Shown: positions 17,355 to 25,357 of the stretch, piece by piece
How the letters are laid out: every line of letters starts with the position of its first letter
How positions within the stretch are numbered: the first letter of the stretch is position 1
NCBI RefSeq assembly: GCF_025950235.1
Contig: NZ_JAPDDT010000003.1
Coordinates: 558,001-622,000 of the forward strand
DNA: 64,000 nucleotides
Direction: 5' to 3'
DNA from: Luteolibacter arcticus
GTDB taxonomy: Bacteria > Verrucomicrobiota > Verrucomicrobiia > Verrucomicrobiales > Akkermansiaceae
Program-made: the position numbers and the translations under genes
The notes under the pieces: model-generated
The model's database searches: none
What the model saw: the letters and a program-made list of their open reading frames with translations, nothing else
What the model was told of the DNA's origin: nothing

Positions 17355-18023
17355 ATGAAACCGTTTGTTTTTCCGCTGCTCGCCATCGCCGGTCTTGCCA
17401 CCGCTCACGGCCAAACCGCCAAGCCCGGCAGCATCTCGCCGGTGCTGTTTGAATCAACCATCGTTACCGAAAACCCGCCGACCACCACCACCGTGCAAGG
17501 CGGGGTCCGCAAGAACTTCACCATCGCCTCCGTCCGCTACATCAACCGCGACATCCTGGAAGCGATGCGCGTGGCCAACCTGCTCGACGGCACCCTGACC
17601 GGCTGGACAATCCAGCGCCTGGCAAACCCGGCCGGCGTGGGCAACATCTACGCTACCAAGGCCGGCAAGGCCGCCGTGGCAGTGCCCGCCACCCTGCTGA
17701 CCCAGCCCGTGGCCCAAGGCACGGCAACCACCGGCAGCGAATTCACGCCGACCGGCGGCACGGCCAAGCCGACGCTCTTCCGCCGCGTCTACGCCAATCT
17801 CACCGTGAAGAATGGCGCGAGCACCGGCTTCGGCTCGCAGACCGTCAAAACCGCCAACTTCAAGTCCGGCTCCACCACGACACCGGTGGTCACCGTCACC
17901 GAGAACTACAACGTCACCGGCAAGAGCGTTACCGGCGTCGGCATTGTGACCGGCAGCTACCGCGTGACGAAATCCAAGCCCGCCGACCTGTCCGTACTGC
18001 TGCCGACCCCGCCGGCACCCTGA
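17355..18023 (+). CDS. Exported protein of unknown function
   Basis: The 222-aa product starts at ATG 17355 with a signal peptide (MKPFVFPLLAIAGLATAHGQ). The mature part is Thr/Val/Gly-rich and probably all-beta, with no cysteine. It ends in a proline-rich tail (LLPTPPAP). The mid-part RRVYANLTVKNGASTGFGSQ and late NYNVTGKSVTGVGIVTGSYR suggest an adhesin-like or surface beta-sandwich. No family recognised. A strong hairpin follows the stop. Confidence 0.7.
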   Translation: MKPFVFPLLAIAGLATAHGQTAKPGSISPVLFESTIVTENPPTTTTVQGGVRKNFTIASVRYINRDILEAMRVANLLDGTLTGWTIQRLANPAGVGNIYATKAGKAAVAVPATLLTQPVAQGTATTGSEFTPTGGTAKPTLFRRVYANLTVKNGASTGFGSQTVKTANFKSGSTTTPVVTVTENYNVTGKSVTGVGIVTGSYRVTKSKPADLSVLLPTPPAP

Positions 18024-18050
18024 TTCGTTCGTTTCCGATCCCTAGCCCCC

Positions 18051-18077
18051 GTCCCCGCCGGCACTCCCGGCGGGGAC
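18051..18077 (+). terminator. Strong GC hairpin after the exported-protein gene
   Basis: The 11-bp stem GTCCCCGCCGG / CCGGCGGGGAC encloses a 5-nt loop, and a pyrimidine-rich CTCCTTTCTCC follows. It lies 28 bp after the stop codon, consistent with an intrinsic terminator lacking a pure U-tract. Confidence 0.6.
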
Positions 18078-18097
18078 CTCCTTTCTCCTCCACTGCC

Positions 18098-18598
18098 ATG
18101 AAGAACTACCTGATCATCGCCGGCCTGGCCCTCTGGACCGCCTTCGTCGCTTTCACCTCGTCCGGCCCGGCCACGCCATCCCCCGCTGCTCCGGAGGCAC
18201 CGGCACGCAAGCACCCGCAGCCAGCCGTAAAACCGGCCCCACGCGAAACCCGTGCCCGCACGGCAGCAGCCGCCCCAGCGGACACGGCACGACTGGCCAC
18301 GGCGTGCGAAGAGATTGAGGCAGCCGCGATCACCTATGAGCCGGGCGCGGTAAAGGTGATCCGCCCGTGGCTGCTGGATGCCGATCCGCAGATCCGCCAA
18401 GCCGCCCGCGACGGGCTGGTGATGCTCGGTGAGAGCGATGCAATCCCTTTCCTGCGGGACGCCGCGAGCCGCCTGGAAGACCCGGCAGAAGTCGCCTCCT
18501 TTCACGAGGCCGCCGACCTGCTGTCCCTGCCCGCGTGGTCCGAGTCCGACGAAGCGCGCCAGATGATGGCCGAGATCGTCAGCGAATCCGACCGCTGA
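18098..18598 (+). CDS. Exported HEAT-repeat-like protein
   Basis: The 166-aa product has an N-terminal hydrophobic segment (NYLIIAGLALWTAFVAF), either signal peptide or anchor. A Pro/Ala/Arg-rich linker of about 40 residues follows, then a helical domain with one or two HEAT-like units (VKVIRPWLLDADPQIRQAAR, then LVMLGESDAIPFLRDAASRL). HEAT-like units often act as protein-binding scaffolds. No enzymatic residues are apparent. Confidence 0.65.
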   Translation: MKNYLIIAGLALWTAFVAFTSSGPATPSPAAPEAPARKHPQPAVKPAPRETRARTAAAAPADTARLATACEEIEAAAITYEPGAVKVIRPWLLDADPQIRQAARDGLVMLGESDAIPFLRDAASRLEDPAEVASFHEAADLLSLPAWSESDEARQMMAEIVSESDR

Positions 18599-18704
18599 TC
18601 CCCCGCGATGGCGGTATGGCGGGGCCGCCAGTTCCGGGCAGGATGGCCCTTGTCCAACGGCGATTCCCCCATCGCCGCGACATCCCCCCAAATCCCCCCA
18701 AAAC

Positions 18705-18896
18705 ATGACCCTCGAAGAGAAGATCGAGCGGACGGCGCTTGCCGTACTGCGCTCAGGCCCCGTGGCACCTTGTATTCCCGGTTTGGCCGCCCGACGTCCC
18801 GCAACGATTTGTCCGCGCACCCGGCCGTCGCGTCGCCAGCGACTGGTACTGGAATCCGGCGATCTGCCGTCCCCACGGCGCGAGCTCCGGATCTGA
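18705..18896 (+). CDS. Small Arg-rich protein, paralogous N-terminus to the gene at 19090
   Basis: This 63-aa ORF begins MTLEEKIERTALAVLRSGP, which aligns with MSTQEKITQLAIAALRSAP of the ORF at 19090. The rest is Arg/Pro-rich and does not align. Both starts are preceded by a C/A-rich leader (CCCCAAAAC or CCTGCCCTTCCCC) rather than a Shine-Dalgarno. The shared start argues for a real gene; the divergent tail may reflect a frameshift or decay. Confidence 0.45.
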   Translation: MTLEEKIERTALAVLRSGPVAPCIPGLAARRPATICPRTRPSRRQRLVLESGDLPSPRRELRI

Positions 18897-18913
18897 ATCC
18901 GGCCCTCCGGCCC

Positions 18914-18944
18914 GCCCCGCCACCGGTTTTCCCGATGGCGGGGC
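18914..18944. terminator. Hairpin with 9-bp GC stem
   Basis: The arms GCCCCGCCA and TGGCGGGGC are perfectly complementary around a 13-nt loop containing TTTT. It follows the small ORF ending at 18896. No U-tract follows on either strand, so its role as a terminator is plausible but unproven. Confidence 0.45.
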
Positions 18945-19089
18945 ACCGTTTCCCAAGGAGAATCCGGCTATTCTGCCGGGTTCCTTGACCCCACGCGATT
19001 ACGGAATGTTAGGATCTGCGAAATTTGGCAAAGTGCTCATGTCCCTCGGGACACACACACCACCAAAACCACACACCCTGCCCTTCCCC

Positions 19090-19311
19090 ATGAGCACCCA
19101 GGAAAAGATCACCCAGTTGGCCATCGCCGCTCTCCGTTCCGCTCCTCCTTCGGCCGGCACCCCCAAGCCCGTCACGTTCATGCGCCCCTTTGAAAAGCCC
19201 CGCGCAGTCGCCCTCGTTTCCGGCGCCAGCGACAGCCGCTTTGAAAAGTCCGGCGGCAGCGCCTGCTTCCAAGCCGCCTGGCCCTTCGCCCGCCACGAAG
19301 TCTGGATCTAA
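19090..19311 (+). CDS. Small protein of unknown function, paralogous N-terminus to the gene at 18705
   Basis: The 73-aa product starts MSTQEKITQLAIAALRSAPP and continues TPKPVTFMRPFEKPRAVALV to the end AWPFARHEVWI. It has one cysteine, no signal peptide and no membrane segment. The first 19 residues resemble those of the ORF at 18705, suggesting a tandem duplication. No family recognised. It converges with mntR, 18 bp away. Confidence 0.5.
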   Translation: MSTQEKITQLAIAALRSAPPSAGTPKPVTFMRPFEKPRAVALVSGASDSRFEKSGGSACFQAAWPFARHEVWI

Positions 19312-19329
19312 TCCAGCCCGCCTTTTTTC

Positions 19330-19815
19330 TCAGCCGCGGAGATCGCTGCTTTTCGCCCGGGCCTCTTCCAGCAGGCCGGGCCGCGACTCCAAAAGGTCGG
19401 CCATGGCGCGGATGACCGCCAGTGTCGGCCGGGAGACATGGTGTTCCATGCCTTCCACATCCCGGTAGATCGTTTCCTCGTCGATCCCGAACAGCCGGAG
19501 GAAACGCGTCAGCGTCTCGTGACGCTCGATGATCGCCTTGGCGATCCGGTGCCCTTCCTCGGTGAGGACGGTGCCGCGGTATTTCTCGTGTTTGACTAGT
19601 CCCTCGCTGTCCAGCTTGCGCAGCATGTTCGTCACGCTGGCTTGGGAAATCCCCAGGTTCTTCGAAATGTCGATCGCGCGAGCATAGCCCTTCGACTCGA
19701 TCAGATGCAGGATCTGCTCGAGGTAGTCATCCATGGCGACCGAGCCGCTGGTGCGCTGGGATCTCGCGGGCACGACCGAAGATGAAGGCACGGGCACCGA
19801 AAGAGACAAGGGCAT
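19330..19815 (-). CDS. mntR: DtxR/MntR-family metal-dependent transcriptional regulator
   Basis: The core MDDYLEQILHLIESKGYARA plus DISKNLGISQASVTNMLRKL is the winged-helix domain of MntR. It is followed by LVKHEKYRGTVLTEEG and the dimerisation/metal-binding region RHETLTRFLRLFG, DEETIYRDVEGMEHHVS, with the Glu/His ligands expected for Mn2+. Length from the core methionine (19734) is 134 aa; I list the longer ATG at 19815, which adds a Ser/Pro-rich extension. It normally represses Mn transport genes, but none is adjacent. The SH3 domain of DtxR is absent, as in MntR. Confidence 0.9.
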   Translation of the reverse strand: MPLSLSVPVPSSSVVPARSQRTSGSVAMDDYLEQILHLIESKGYARAIDISKNLGISQASVTNMLRKLDSEGLVKHEKYRGTVLTEEGHRIAKAIIERHETLTRFLRLFGIDEETIYRDVEGMEHHVSRPTLAVIRAMADLLESRPGLLEEARAKSSDLRG

Positions 19816-19832
19816 TTCCCGCCCGCGCCGCC

Positions 19833-21488
19833 CTACCACTCCAACTCCAGCAAGCTCACGCCCTGACGCGGCAGGGTCAGCATCACGGCGGAAAGCTTCT
19901 CCTCCTCGATGAAACGCGGAGCCTCAGTGACTTCGGCCAGCTTGCAGGACTGTTCCAATGTCGCGAGCTGCTCCGCCGTCGGTTGCTGCGGCGAGCCCAT
20001 CGCCTGCCACGCCGTGAAGGAGTTCGAATGGGTCTCGTCGATGAGATAGCGCTTCACCTTCGGCACCCCCTTCGGCGCACCTAACAGATCGATGCGGACC
20101 TCGGCATCCGGGCCGCGCAGGTCGTCATCGTGATAGTGCCACGCCATCACGGTGATCTTCTTGCCCTCCATCGCAGCCAGCGCTGACACATCCGGCTTTC
20201 CGCGGACACCAGAGCGCAACAAATCGGGCAAGGACACCGCGTGATCGCTGCTCACGGGAAGACGGAAGCCGTCCATCCTGGCGAACATGCGGAAGACATT
20301 GAGCACCGGCTTGTCGACGCCATTGGTGGCCAGCGAGCGGAAGCCCGCGAAGTACGGCTGGTCTTCGAACTCGAATGCCCAGGTGAGCGCGCCTTCCAGA
20401 TTCACGCCATGCTTGTCGGCGAGATCCAACTTCCGCGGAAAGCTAGCCGCGGTGTAGCTGGAATACATGGTGCCATTGCGATAGGCGAGCGATGGCCCTT
20501 GGCAGGCGGCGCAGCCTTCCGGGTCGGATTCACCGATGACGATCGGCGTGTCCTTCATCTCCGGATAGCGGGCGATCACGGCGAAGGCCCCATCGATGTC
20601 GCGGAGCTGGTTCGCGATGCCCATCTGCACACGCCCATCGATGTGGCGCGGCTGACCTTTCGCGTGGAAGGAAAGGAAGTCGGTCGGCGTGCCGGTTTTG
20701 CCAGTGGCAGTGTTCTTTCCCTTGATGCAGTGCTCAATGAAGCTCTTCAGGAAATCCCCGCCTGCACCGCCGGCAAGATCGGGACCGCCGACCTTCGCCT
20801 CCGGGATGGCACGTCGCACGCCGCGGATGGCGTGGTCGTGGAGCTTGAAGAACTCCTCACGCGAGCCGCGCCAGTAGCCAATGTTCGGCTCGTTCCACGT
20901 CTGCCAGTACCACTTGAGCACCTCGTCCTTGCCGTACTTCTCCAGCGAGTGCTTCGCCCATTGATAGACGAGCTCTTCCCACTTCGCCCAGTCCTTCGGC
21001 GGATGGGCCCAGCCGGTGTAGATGTCGTCGTACTTCGCCGCCGGGGTCCAATGGTGGCGATAGGGCTCAGGCTTCACCGACAACGCCTGCGGCATGAAGC
21101 CGATCTGCACGTACGGCCGGACGCCGTTCTTCAAGTAGGTGTCGAAGATCTTGTCGACGATGGTCCAGTCATACACCGGCTTGCCCTCGGCATCCTCGGT
21201 GTAGGCATTCGTAGAGCCCCACTTCAGCGCGGGCGTGCCATCGCCGGTGACCAACAGGCTGTGGGCGCGGAAGAACACCTCCTTCGGCTTCAGCGACCCG
21301 AGATGACCCAACAACTCGTCGCCGTTCTTCATGTAGGCGTAGTTCGGCTCGTCCGCGCCGAAGAACCGCCAGATCGGCTTCAGGTCCTTGCCCGGCCGCG
21401 CGGCATCCACGGTGATCGTGACGGGAAACGACTCCGCCGCGGCAAGGGCGGCCGAAAACAGCAGGAGGGAAATGGGTTTCAGGGTCAT
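19833..21488 (-). CDS. Exported GH39-like glycoside hydrolase (beta-xylosidase-like)
   Basis: The 551-aa product has a signal peptide (LLLFSAALAAAES) and a TIM-barrel glycosidase layout. The acid/base is expected at Glu200 in YWQTWNEPNIGYW and the nucleophile at Glu320 in IVIGESDPEGC, a clan GH-A arrangement. The opening VTITVDAARPGKDLKPIWRF and GADEPNYAYM resembles GH39 xylosidases. A beta-rich C-terminal domain ends in LTLPRQGVSLLELEW, typical of GH39 accessory domains. It probably acts on plant or algal xylan-type oligosaccharides. mntR follows on the same strand. Confidence 0.82.
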   Translation of the reverse strand: MTLKPISLLLFSAALAAAESFPVTITVDAARPGKDLKPIWRFFGADEPNYAYMKNGDELLGHLGSLKPKEVFFRAHSLLVTGDGTPALKWGSTNAYTEDAEGKPVYDWTIVDKIFDTYLKNGVRPYVQIGFMPQALSVKPEPYRHHWTPAAKYDDIYTGWAHPPKDWAKWEELVYQWAKHSLEKYGKDEVLKWYWQTWNEPNIGYWRGSREEFFKLHDHAIRGVRRAIPEAKVGGPDLAGGAGGDFLKSFIEHCIKGKNTATGKTGTPTDFLSFHAKGQPRHIDGRVQMGIANQLRDIDGAFAVIARYPEMKDTPIVIGESDPEGCAACQGPSLAYRNGTMYSSYTAASFPRKLDLADKHGVNLEGALTWAFEFEDQPYFAGFRSLATNGVDKPVLNVFRMFARMDGFRLPVSSDHAVSLPDLLRSGVRGKPDVSALAAMEGKKITVMAWHYHDDDLRGPDAEVRIDLLGAPKGVPKVKRYLIDETHSNSFTAWQAMGSPQQPTAEQLATLEQSCKLAEVTEAPRFIEEEKLSAVMLTLPRQGVSLLELEW

Positions 21489-21859
21489 CCTCGCCAGCGT
21501 GACGGCTCCCCGGCACGCCTGCCATCACGTTTCCGACACCCACGGCGGGGAAAGATGCAACTCCCCCGCCGCGGGGCCGCCCCCCCAGGGAATTTTCTGA
21601 AAATCTAGCTGAGGCTCCCGTTCTGGAGCGACTTCGCAACTCAGCCGGTGACGTGAACCCATCCGCGCGTGCTGCAGCCGATCAACGGGTCCCGGAGGGA
21701 CTTCGGAAATTAGCCGGTGGCGTAAGCCACCGGATGAGGGTCAGAAGCTCACCCGCCCCGGCAGGGGCGGCGGACTAGAGGCTGAAGTCACCCGTTGTAG
21801 CGGGAATCCCACGCCTCTGCCGCGGCCCATGATCACCCCAATTCCGCTCCGGCAAGCAC
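21489..21859. other. Intergenic region, 371 bp, with REP-like elements
   Basis: I see no gene. The region contains a REP-like palindrome at 21714-21733 and a degenerate relative about 70 bp upstream (GGAGCGACTTCGCAACTCAG then CCGGTGACGTGAACC), sharing the GGAGNGACTTCG lead-in. Further GC-rich partial repeats run to about 21800. Confidence 0.6.
21714..21733. repeat. REP-like palindrome CCGGTGGC-GTAA-GCCACCGG
   Basis: A perfect 8-bp inverted repeat with a GTAA loop, preceded by GGAGGGACTTCGGAAATTAG. I recall closely similar TAGCCGGTGGCGTAAGCCAC elements in planctomycete and verrucomicrobial genomes. It lies downstream of the barrel gene's stop and upstream of the GH39 gene. Confidence 0.75.
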
Positions 21860-22633
21860 CTAAAATCGGATGATCAGACCGATGTTCGGTCCGCTGGTCT
21901 CGGTGTCATAAACGAAGCCACCCTGCTGATAGTCCACCGCGATGATGCGGTAGGCCAGTGCAATGGTCGTGTTCTCGGTAAGCCGATAGCCGATCCCGCC
22001 AAGCACCTGCCAGTATTCGTCCGACGAAACATCGAAGCCCCCATAAACTCCGGACGCGTAGATGCTCCAGCGGTCGCCCAGTTGCTGACGGATGCGCAAG
22101 CCAACGAAGGGATCGATCCACTCCTGCGACCCCGAACCGGACCGGGTGGTGACCGGCAGATTCGGCGTGAACAGATCCATGTCCACGTCGAGGCTATTCA
22201 AGGCCGCGCCGGCCAGCAGATCGATCGTCGTGCTCTCATCCCCGTAGATCTCATAGCCCACCGAGAGCGAAGCCATGATCTGCTCTTGGGAGACACGAAG
22301 GTACGAGTCTGCGATCGGATTCGCCGAAGCCGAGATCTTCAGCCAGATCGCATCCGCGGTGATCGACCAGCGGTCCTTCCTCGCTTCGAACGCACCGCTC
22401 AGGCCGCCGTCGAGATTGTCCAGGATATCATCGAAAGGAATGTCGACATGGTTCGGGGCGAAACCGGCGACACCGATGTCGCCCTCCAAGCCCATCAGCG
22501 GTGCATAGAGCGCGAGGGAAAACTCCCAACCGGACGAAACCTCATGCGAGGTATAGGTCTGGGCTGGCGGAGCGACAGGTTCACCGGCATGCAACGCGGT
22601 GGTCAGGGCGAGGAGCATCCATGGGGATTTCAT
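21860..22633 (-). CDS. Outer-membrane beta-barrel-like protein
   Basis: The 257-aa product starts at ATG 22633 with a signal peptide (MKSPWMLLALTTALHAGEP). Alternating hydrophobic/polar strands, aromatic girdle residues and a terminal phenylalanine (GPNIGLIIRF) fit a beta-barrel. Pieces such as WEFSLALYAPLMGLEG, DGGLSGAFEARKDRWSITAD, DPFVGLRIRQQLGDRWSIYA and GIGYRLTENTTIALAYRIIA resemble the OmpA/OmpW-like porin folds of small exported proteins. Function unknown. The upstream in-frame extension to 22705 is probably not translated. Confidence 0.75.
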   Translation of the reverse strand: MKSPWMLLALTTALHAGEPVAPPAQTYTSHEVSSGWEFSLALYAPLMGLEGDIGVAGFAPNHVDIPFDDILDNLDGGLSGAFEARKDRWSITADAIWLKISASANPIADSYLRVSQEQIMASLSVGYEIYGDESTTIDLLAGAALNSLDVDMDLFTPNLPVTTRSGSGSQEWIDPFVGLRIRQQLGDRWSIYASGVYGGFDVSSDEYWQVLGGIGYRLTENTTIALAYRIIAVDYQQGGFVYDTETSGPNIGLIIRF

Positions 22634-23037
22634 CTTGGATAGGAGGATAGAATAGAGGGTTCGATAGAGAGGGACTAACAGGAGTGAGTTCAAGCTTTCA
22701 GCCACGACCGGGCCTCAACCTCCTGGCTGGAGGAAAAGTATTCGATTGGAAAGGGTCGCAGCCCCTTGGCGGTGGACATCGGCAAGCTCGCCCGGGGACA
22801 GTTTGCCAATCACTTCGACGGTAACGATGCCGTCGAAGGCATCAATCAATTCGGCACTCACGGTAGGGCTATTGTTGGAAAAGAGTTCGAAGCCCGGGAT
22901 GGCGAGAGCGATGGCCTCTGGAACCGTCAGCGGCTGGATGGCTCCTTACAGGCACCAATCGAAATAGAGACCGCCCGGAAACCTGTCGAGCAGGTTCCGG
23001 CGGATTTATCCCCACGAATCTGCCTGCCGCGGCCCGG
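22634..23037. other. Intergenic region of about 400 bp holding a possible gene remnant
   Basis: Apart from the ORF at 22715-22945 described separately, I see no gene. The stretch separates the barrel gene from the TlpA-type redoxin, both on the minus strand. Near 22985 there is a short CCTGTCGAGCAGG palindrome. Confidence 0.45.
22715..22945 (-). pseudogene. Possible gene remnant, start missing
   Basis: On the minus strand a 76-codon open stretch reads naturally as protein: PLTVPEAIALAIPGFELFSN, then ELIDAFDGIVTVEVIGKLSP and ELADVHRQGAATLSNRILF, ending LQPGG and TGA. A TAA closes the frame directly upstream and there is no ATG. The only usual start is GTG at 22861, giving 48 aa with no Shine-Dalgarno. 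The composition is much more protein-like than the opposite strand. I read it as the C-terminal remnant of a lost gene or a small unannotated protein. Confidence 0.35.
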
Positions 23038-24213
23038 TTACTTCTTCTCCTCCCCCAAGAGCTTCTCCAACTCCACTTCCAGCCGCTCGCCGCGTGCATT
23101 GGTCGTGATAAGCTTGCCTTCCTTGTCCAACAGGAACATCGCGGGAATCGACGTCACCGCAAACTTGCCGCTCAGCGGATTCGGACCTTCGCCACCGTGG
23201 AAGTACTGCGGCCATGGTAGTTCGTTCTTCTTCACGAAGGCGAGCAGCTTTTCCTTCGCATCCGGCTTGTCGAGCGAGACGCCGATGACCTCGAAGCCCT
23301 TGCCGTGCCACGTGTCGTAGGCCTTCTTCACATTTGGGATCTCTGCCACGCAGGGGCCGCACCAGGTGGCCCAGAAGTCAAGCAGCACGACCTTCCCGCG
23401 CAGCGCGGCCAGATCGACCTCGCGCCCATCGACGGCGGTGAACTTCAGCTCCACCGGCTCGTCCTGTGCCTTCACTTTCGCCAGTTCCCCCGTCGCCCGG
23501 GAGCGAACGGCTTCGTTCGGGCTGGCCGCGAGCTTTTGCCAAAACTCAGCCTCCTTGGCAGTGCCCTGGATCCCGCTCGCCTTCAGCAGGGAAAGGTAGG
23601 ACTGCAATGCCAGCCTGCCCTTCGGAAACTTGGCTGCCAAGGCATCGGCCGACTCGAGAAGCGCGGGATCGCCGCCCTTGCCGTCACGGAGCGCGTTGGA
23701 AATACGCTGCGAGACATCCAGCGACATCTTCCTTTCGCCCACCTCCCACGGCACGTCGGTGGCGGTGGCCATCGCGGCTTCCAGCTCGGCGAGCTTCTTT
23801 TCCGCCGCAGCCTTCGCTTCCTCGTCCACGATCATAAGGTCCCTCGCCTGCGCCGGAGCCGCGGTCTCATACCCTTCCTTCACTCCGGTGATGAACTCGC
23901 CCCGGATCATGCACAGCCGCAGCACCGCCGCCCAACGCATCGGATCCTCCGGATGCTCCGTGTAAAACTTCAGCGCGGCCTCGCGCAGCTTCTTCTGTGA
24001 CGCCTGGCGCATCATCAGCAGCACGGTGCGCGACTTGCCATCGAAGAAACCGGCAGGCTGCGGGCCGAGCTCGCGGTGCGCGGCATCGATCTCCTCGAAT
24101 GCCGCCTTCGCCGCCTCGGACATCGGGACCGAGGTCACCGGAACCATCGGCCCGCTTAGTTGGGCAAATGCGGACAACGGCAGGAACAGCGCGAGCAGCA
24201 GAGACTTCTTCAT
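23038..24213 (-). CDS. Exported TlpA-family thiol-disulfide oxidoreductase
   Basis: The 391-aa product starts at ATG 24213 with a signal peptide (KKSLLLALFLPLSAFAQ). The first 260 residues are helical. The C-terminal 135 residues form a TlpA/ResA-type thioredoxin domain: KFTAVDGREVDLAALRGKVV, then FWATWCGPCVAEIPNVKKAY with WCGPC catalytic cysteines, GVSLDKPDAKEKL, and SIPAMFLLDKEG carrying the cis-proline. It likely reduces exported substrates such as apocytochromes. The helical N-terminal extension is typical of redoxins in this phylum. Confidence 0.92.
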   Translation of the reverse strand: MKKSLLLALFLPLSAFAQLSGPMVPVTSVPMSEAAKAAFEEIDAAHRELGPQPAGFFDGKSRTVLLMMRQASQKKLREAALKFYTEHPEDPMRWAAVLRLCMIRGEFITGVKEGYETAAPAQARDLMIVDEEAKAAAEKKLAELEAAMATATDVPWEVGERKMSLDVSQRISNALRDGKGGDPALLESADALAAKFPKGRLALQSYLSLLKASGIQGTAKEAEFWQKLAASPNEAVRSRATGELAKVKAQDEPVELKFTAVDGREVDLAALRGKVVLLDFWATWCGPCVAEIPNVKKAYDTWHGKGFEVIGVSLDKPDAKEKLLAFVKKNELPWPQYFHGGEGPNPLSGKFAVTSIPAMFLLDKEGKLITTNARGERLEVELEKLLGEEKK

Positions 24214-24376
24214 TCCCCGCGAAATCGGAAATCCCAGCCTCCCCGGCAACCGCATTCGGCGCGAAAATCTGCCCTTATTTTCAGGGCAGCTCGCGCGGAA
24301 AGCTCCCCGCCCGGACCCGGTGGGAGGAAGTTCCTCCCGCGGGACCCGGATGCAGTGCGAATCGGCTTCCGGACAG

Positions 24377-24961
24377 CTAGTGACCGGGGTGGATGCGGGT
24401 GATCTTCGACCCCTTCAGGCCCAATCCTGCCATGAGGCCCTTTTGGTCGAAGAAATAGGCATAGCTTTTGCCTCCGGTAGCAGTGCTCATCTCGGTGGCC
24501 TTTCCCCGGTCGAGAACCACGACGCTCGGGCTGCTTCCGACGTCCCAGCCGCCGGCTTGGTCGAGTTTTGCCAATTCGGAACGGTTCATGAAGAACAGCG
24601 CATAGCCGAACTCCTGGGCCCCTGCTTGCAAGCCATAGGAGGCACCGGCGGTCTGGTAATAGCGCGTGACGTTTCCGCCCTGGATCAGAGCCCCATTGCC
24701 ACCCTCAACGCCGACGATGAAGCCGCCTTTGAGGATCTTCGGAAACACCAGCACGCCAGCGGCGTTGCGGCCGAGCCGGCGGGCATTGGCATCCTTCGAA
24801 TAGAGGCTGTTGAGAGCCGCGCGTGAGTCGCGGGAGATCTGGCTGGCGCTGGCGTTAGCAGCATTGGCCTGGGTGACGGGTTCGTGGGCACAGTTGCTGA
24901 GGCACAGTGCGGACACGGTGGTGAAAGCGCCAAAGGCAAGGCGCTGAATGGTTGTTTTCAT
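24377..24961 (-). CDS. SYLF/YSC84-type lipid-binding lipoprotein
   Basis: The 194-aa product has a lipoprotein signal (TTVSALCLSNCAHEP, lipobox LSNC) and a SYLF domain. Features are a helical start SRDSRAALNSLYSKDANARR, AAGVLVFPKILKGGFIVGVE, GGNGALIQGGNVTRYYQTAG and SYGLQAGAQEFGYALFFMN. SYLF domains bind phosphoinositide-like lipids in eukaryotes and are of unknown role in bacterial envelopes. The full-length domain is present. Confidence 0.88.
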   Translation of the reverse strand: MKTTIQRLAFGAFTTVSALCLSNCAHEPVTQANAANASASQISRDSRAALNSLYSKDANARRLGRNAAGVLVFPKILKGGFIVGVEGGNGALIQGGNVTRYYQTAGASYGLQAGAQEFGYALFFMNRSELAKLDQAGGWDVGSSPSVVVLDRGKATEMSTATGGKSYAYFFDQKGLMAGLGLKGSKITRIHPGH

Positions 24962-25033
24962 GGTAGTTGCTTGGTTCGTGGATTGGGGGGAGCCGGGAAA
25001 GGAAACGCCGGAATCATCGGACCAGCCGGGATG

Positions 25034-25357
25034 TCAGGGATTCAGGGAAGGCAGGCGTCGTGGCAACAGACGCTTGAGAAAACAAGTCACCCTCGCCTTG
25101 AAGACGTGGAGTGCAAGGGAGACCAACACGAGACCGGCGACTCCGCCAGTCACCTGCCAGCCGTGTTCGCGCCATGCCCGCTTCAGCCACATCCCGGGCG
25201 TCAACGGCGGAGGCGGAGGCACCGGCACTTCGAAGACATGGGCCTTGAATTCGAGTTTCTGGAGTTCCTTCGCCACCGGATCCCACCACGTCACGGAAAG
25301 CGGCGGGATCTGGAACTGCCCGCCCGTTTTACAAACCCGTAGGCAGCAGCACATCAA
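25034..25357 (-). pseudogene. BatD-like C-terminal fragment
   Basis: After a Cys-rich, unnatural start (MMCCCLRVCK), residues from about 12 onward read GGQFQIPPLSVTWWDPVAKE, then QKLEFKAHVFEVPVPP, which matches the last beta domain of BatD (oxygen-tolerance) proteins. One membrane helix (VTGGVAGLVLVSLALHVF) and a short basic tail follow. BatD is normally 500 aa or more, and here all upstream domains are missing. The frame overlaps the end of the 943-aa gene by 4 bp (ATGA), so translation is possible, but I favour a truncated remnant. Confidence 0.6.

Noticed and set aside
22766-23320. A 184-aa plus-strand frame between the barrel and TlpA genes
   Set aside because: It runs into the antisense of the TlpA gene, and the minus-strand reading of the same interval is more protein-like.
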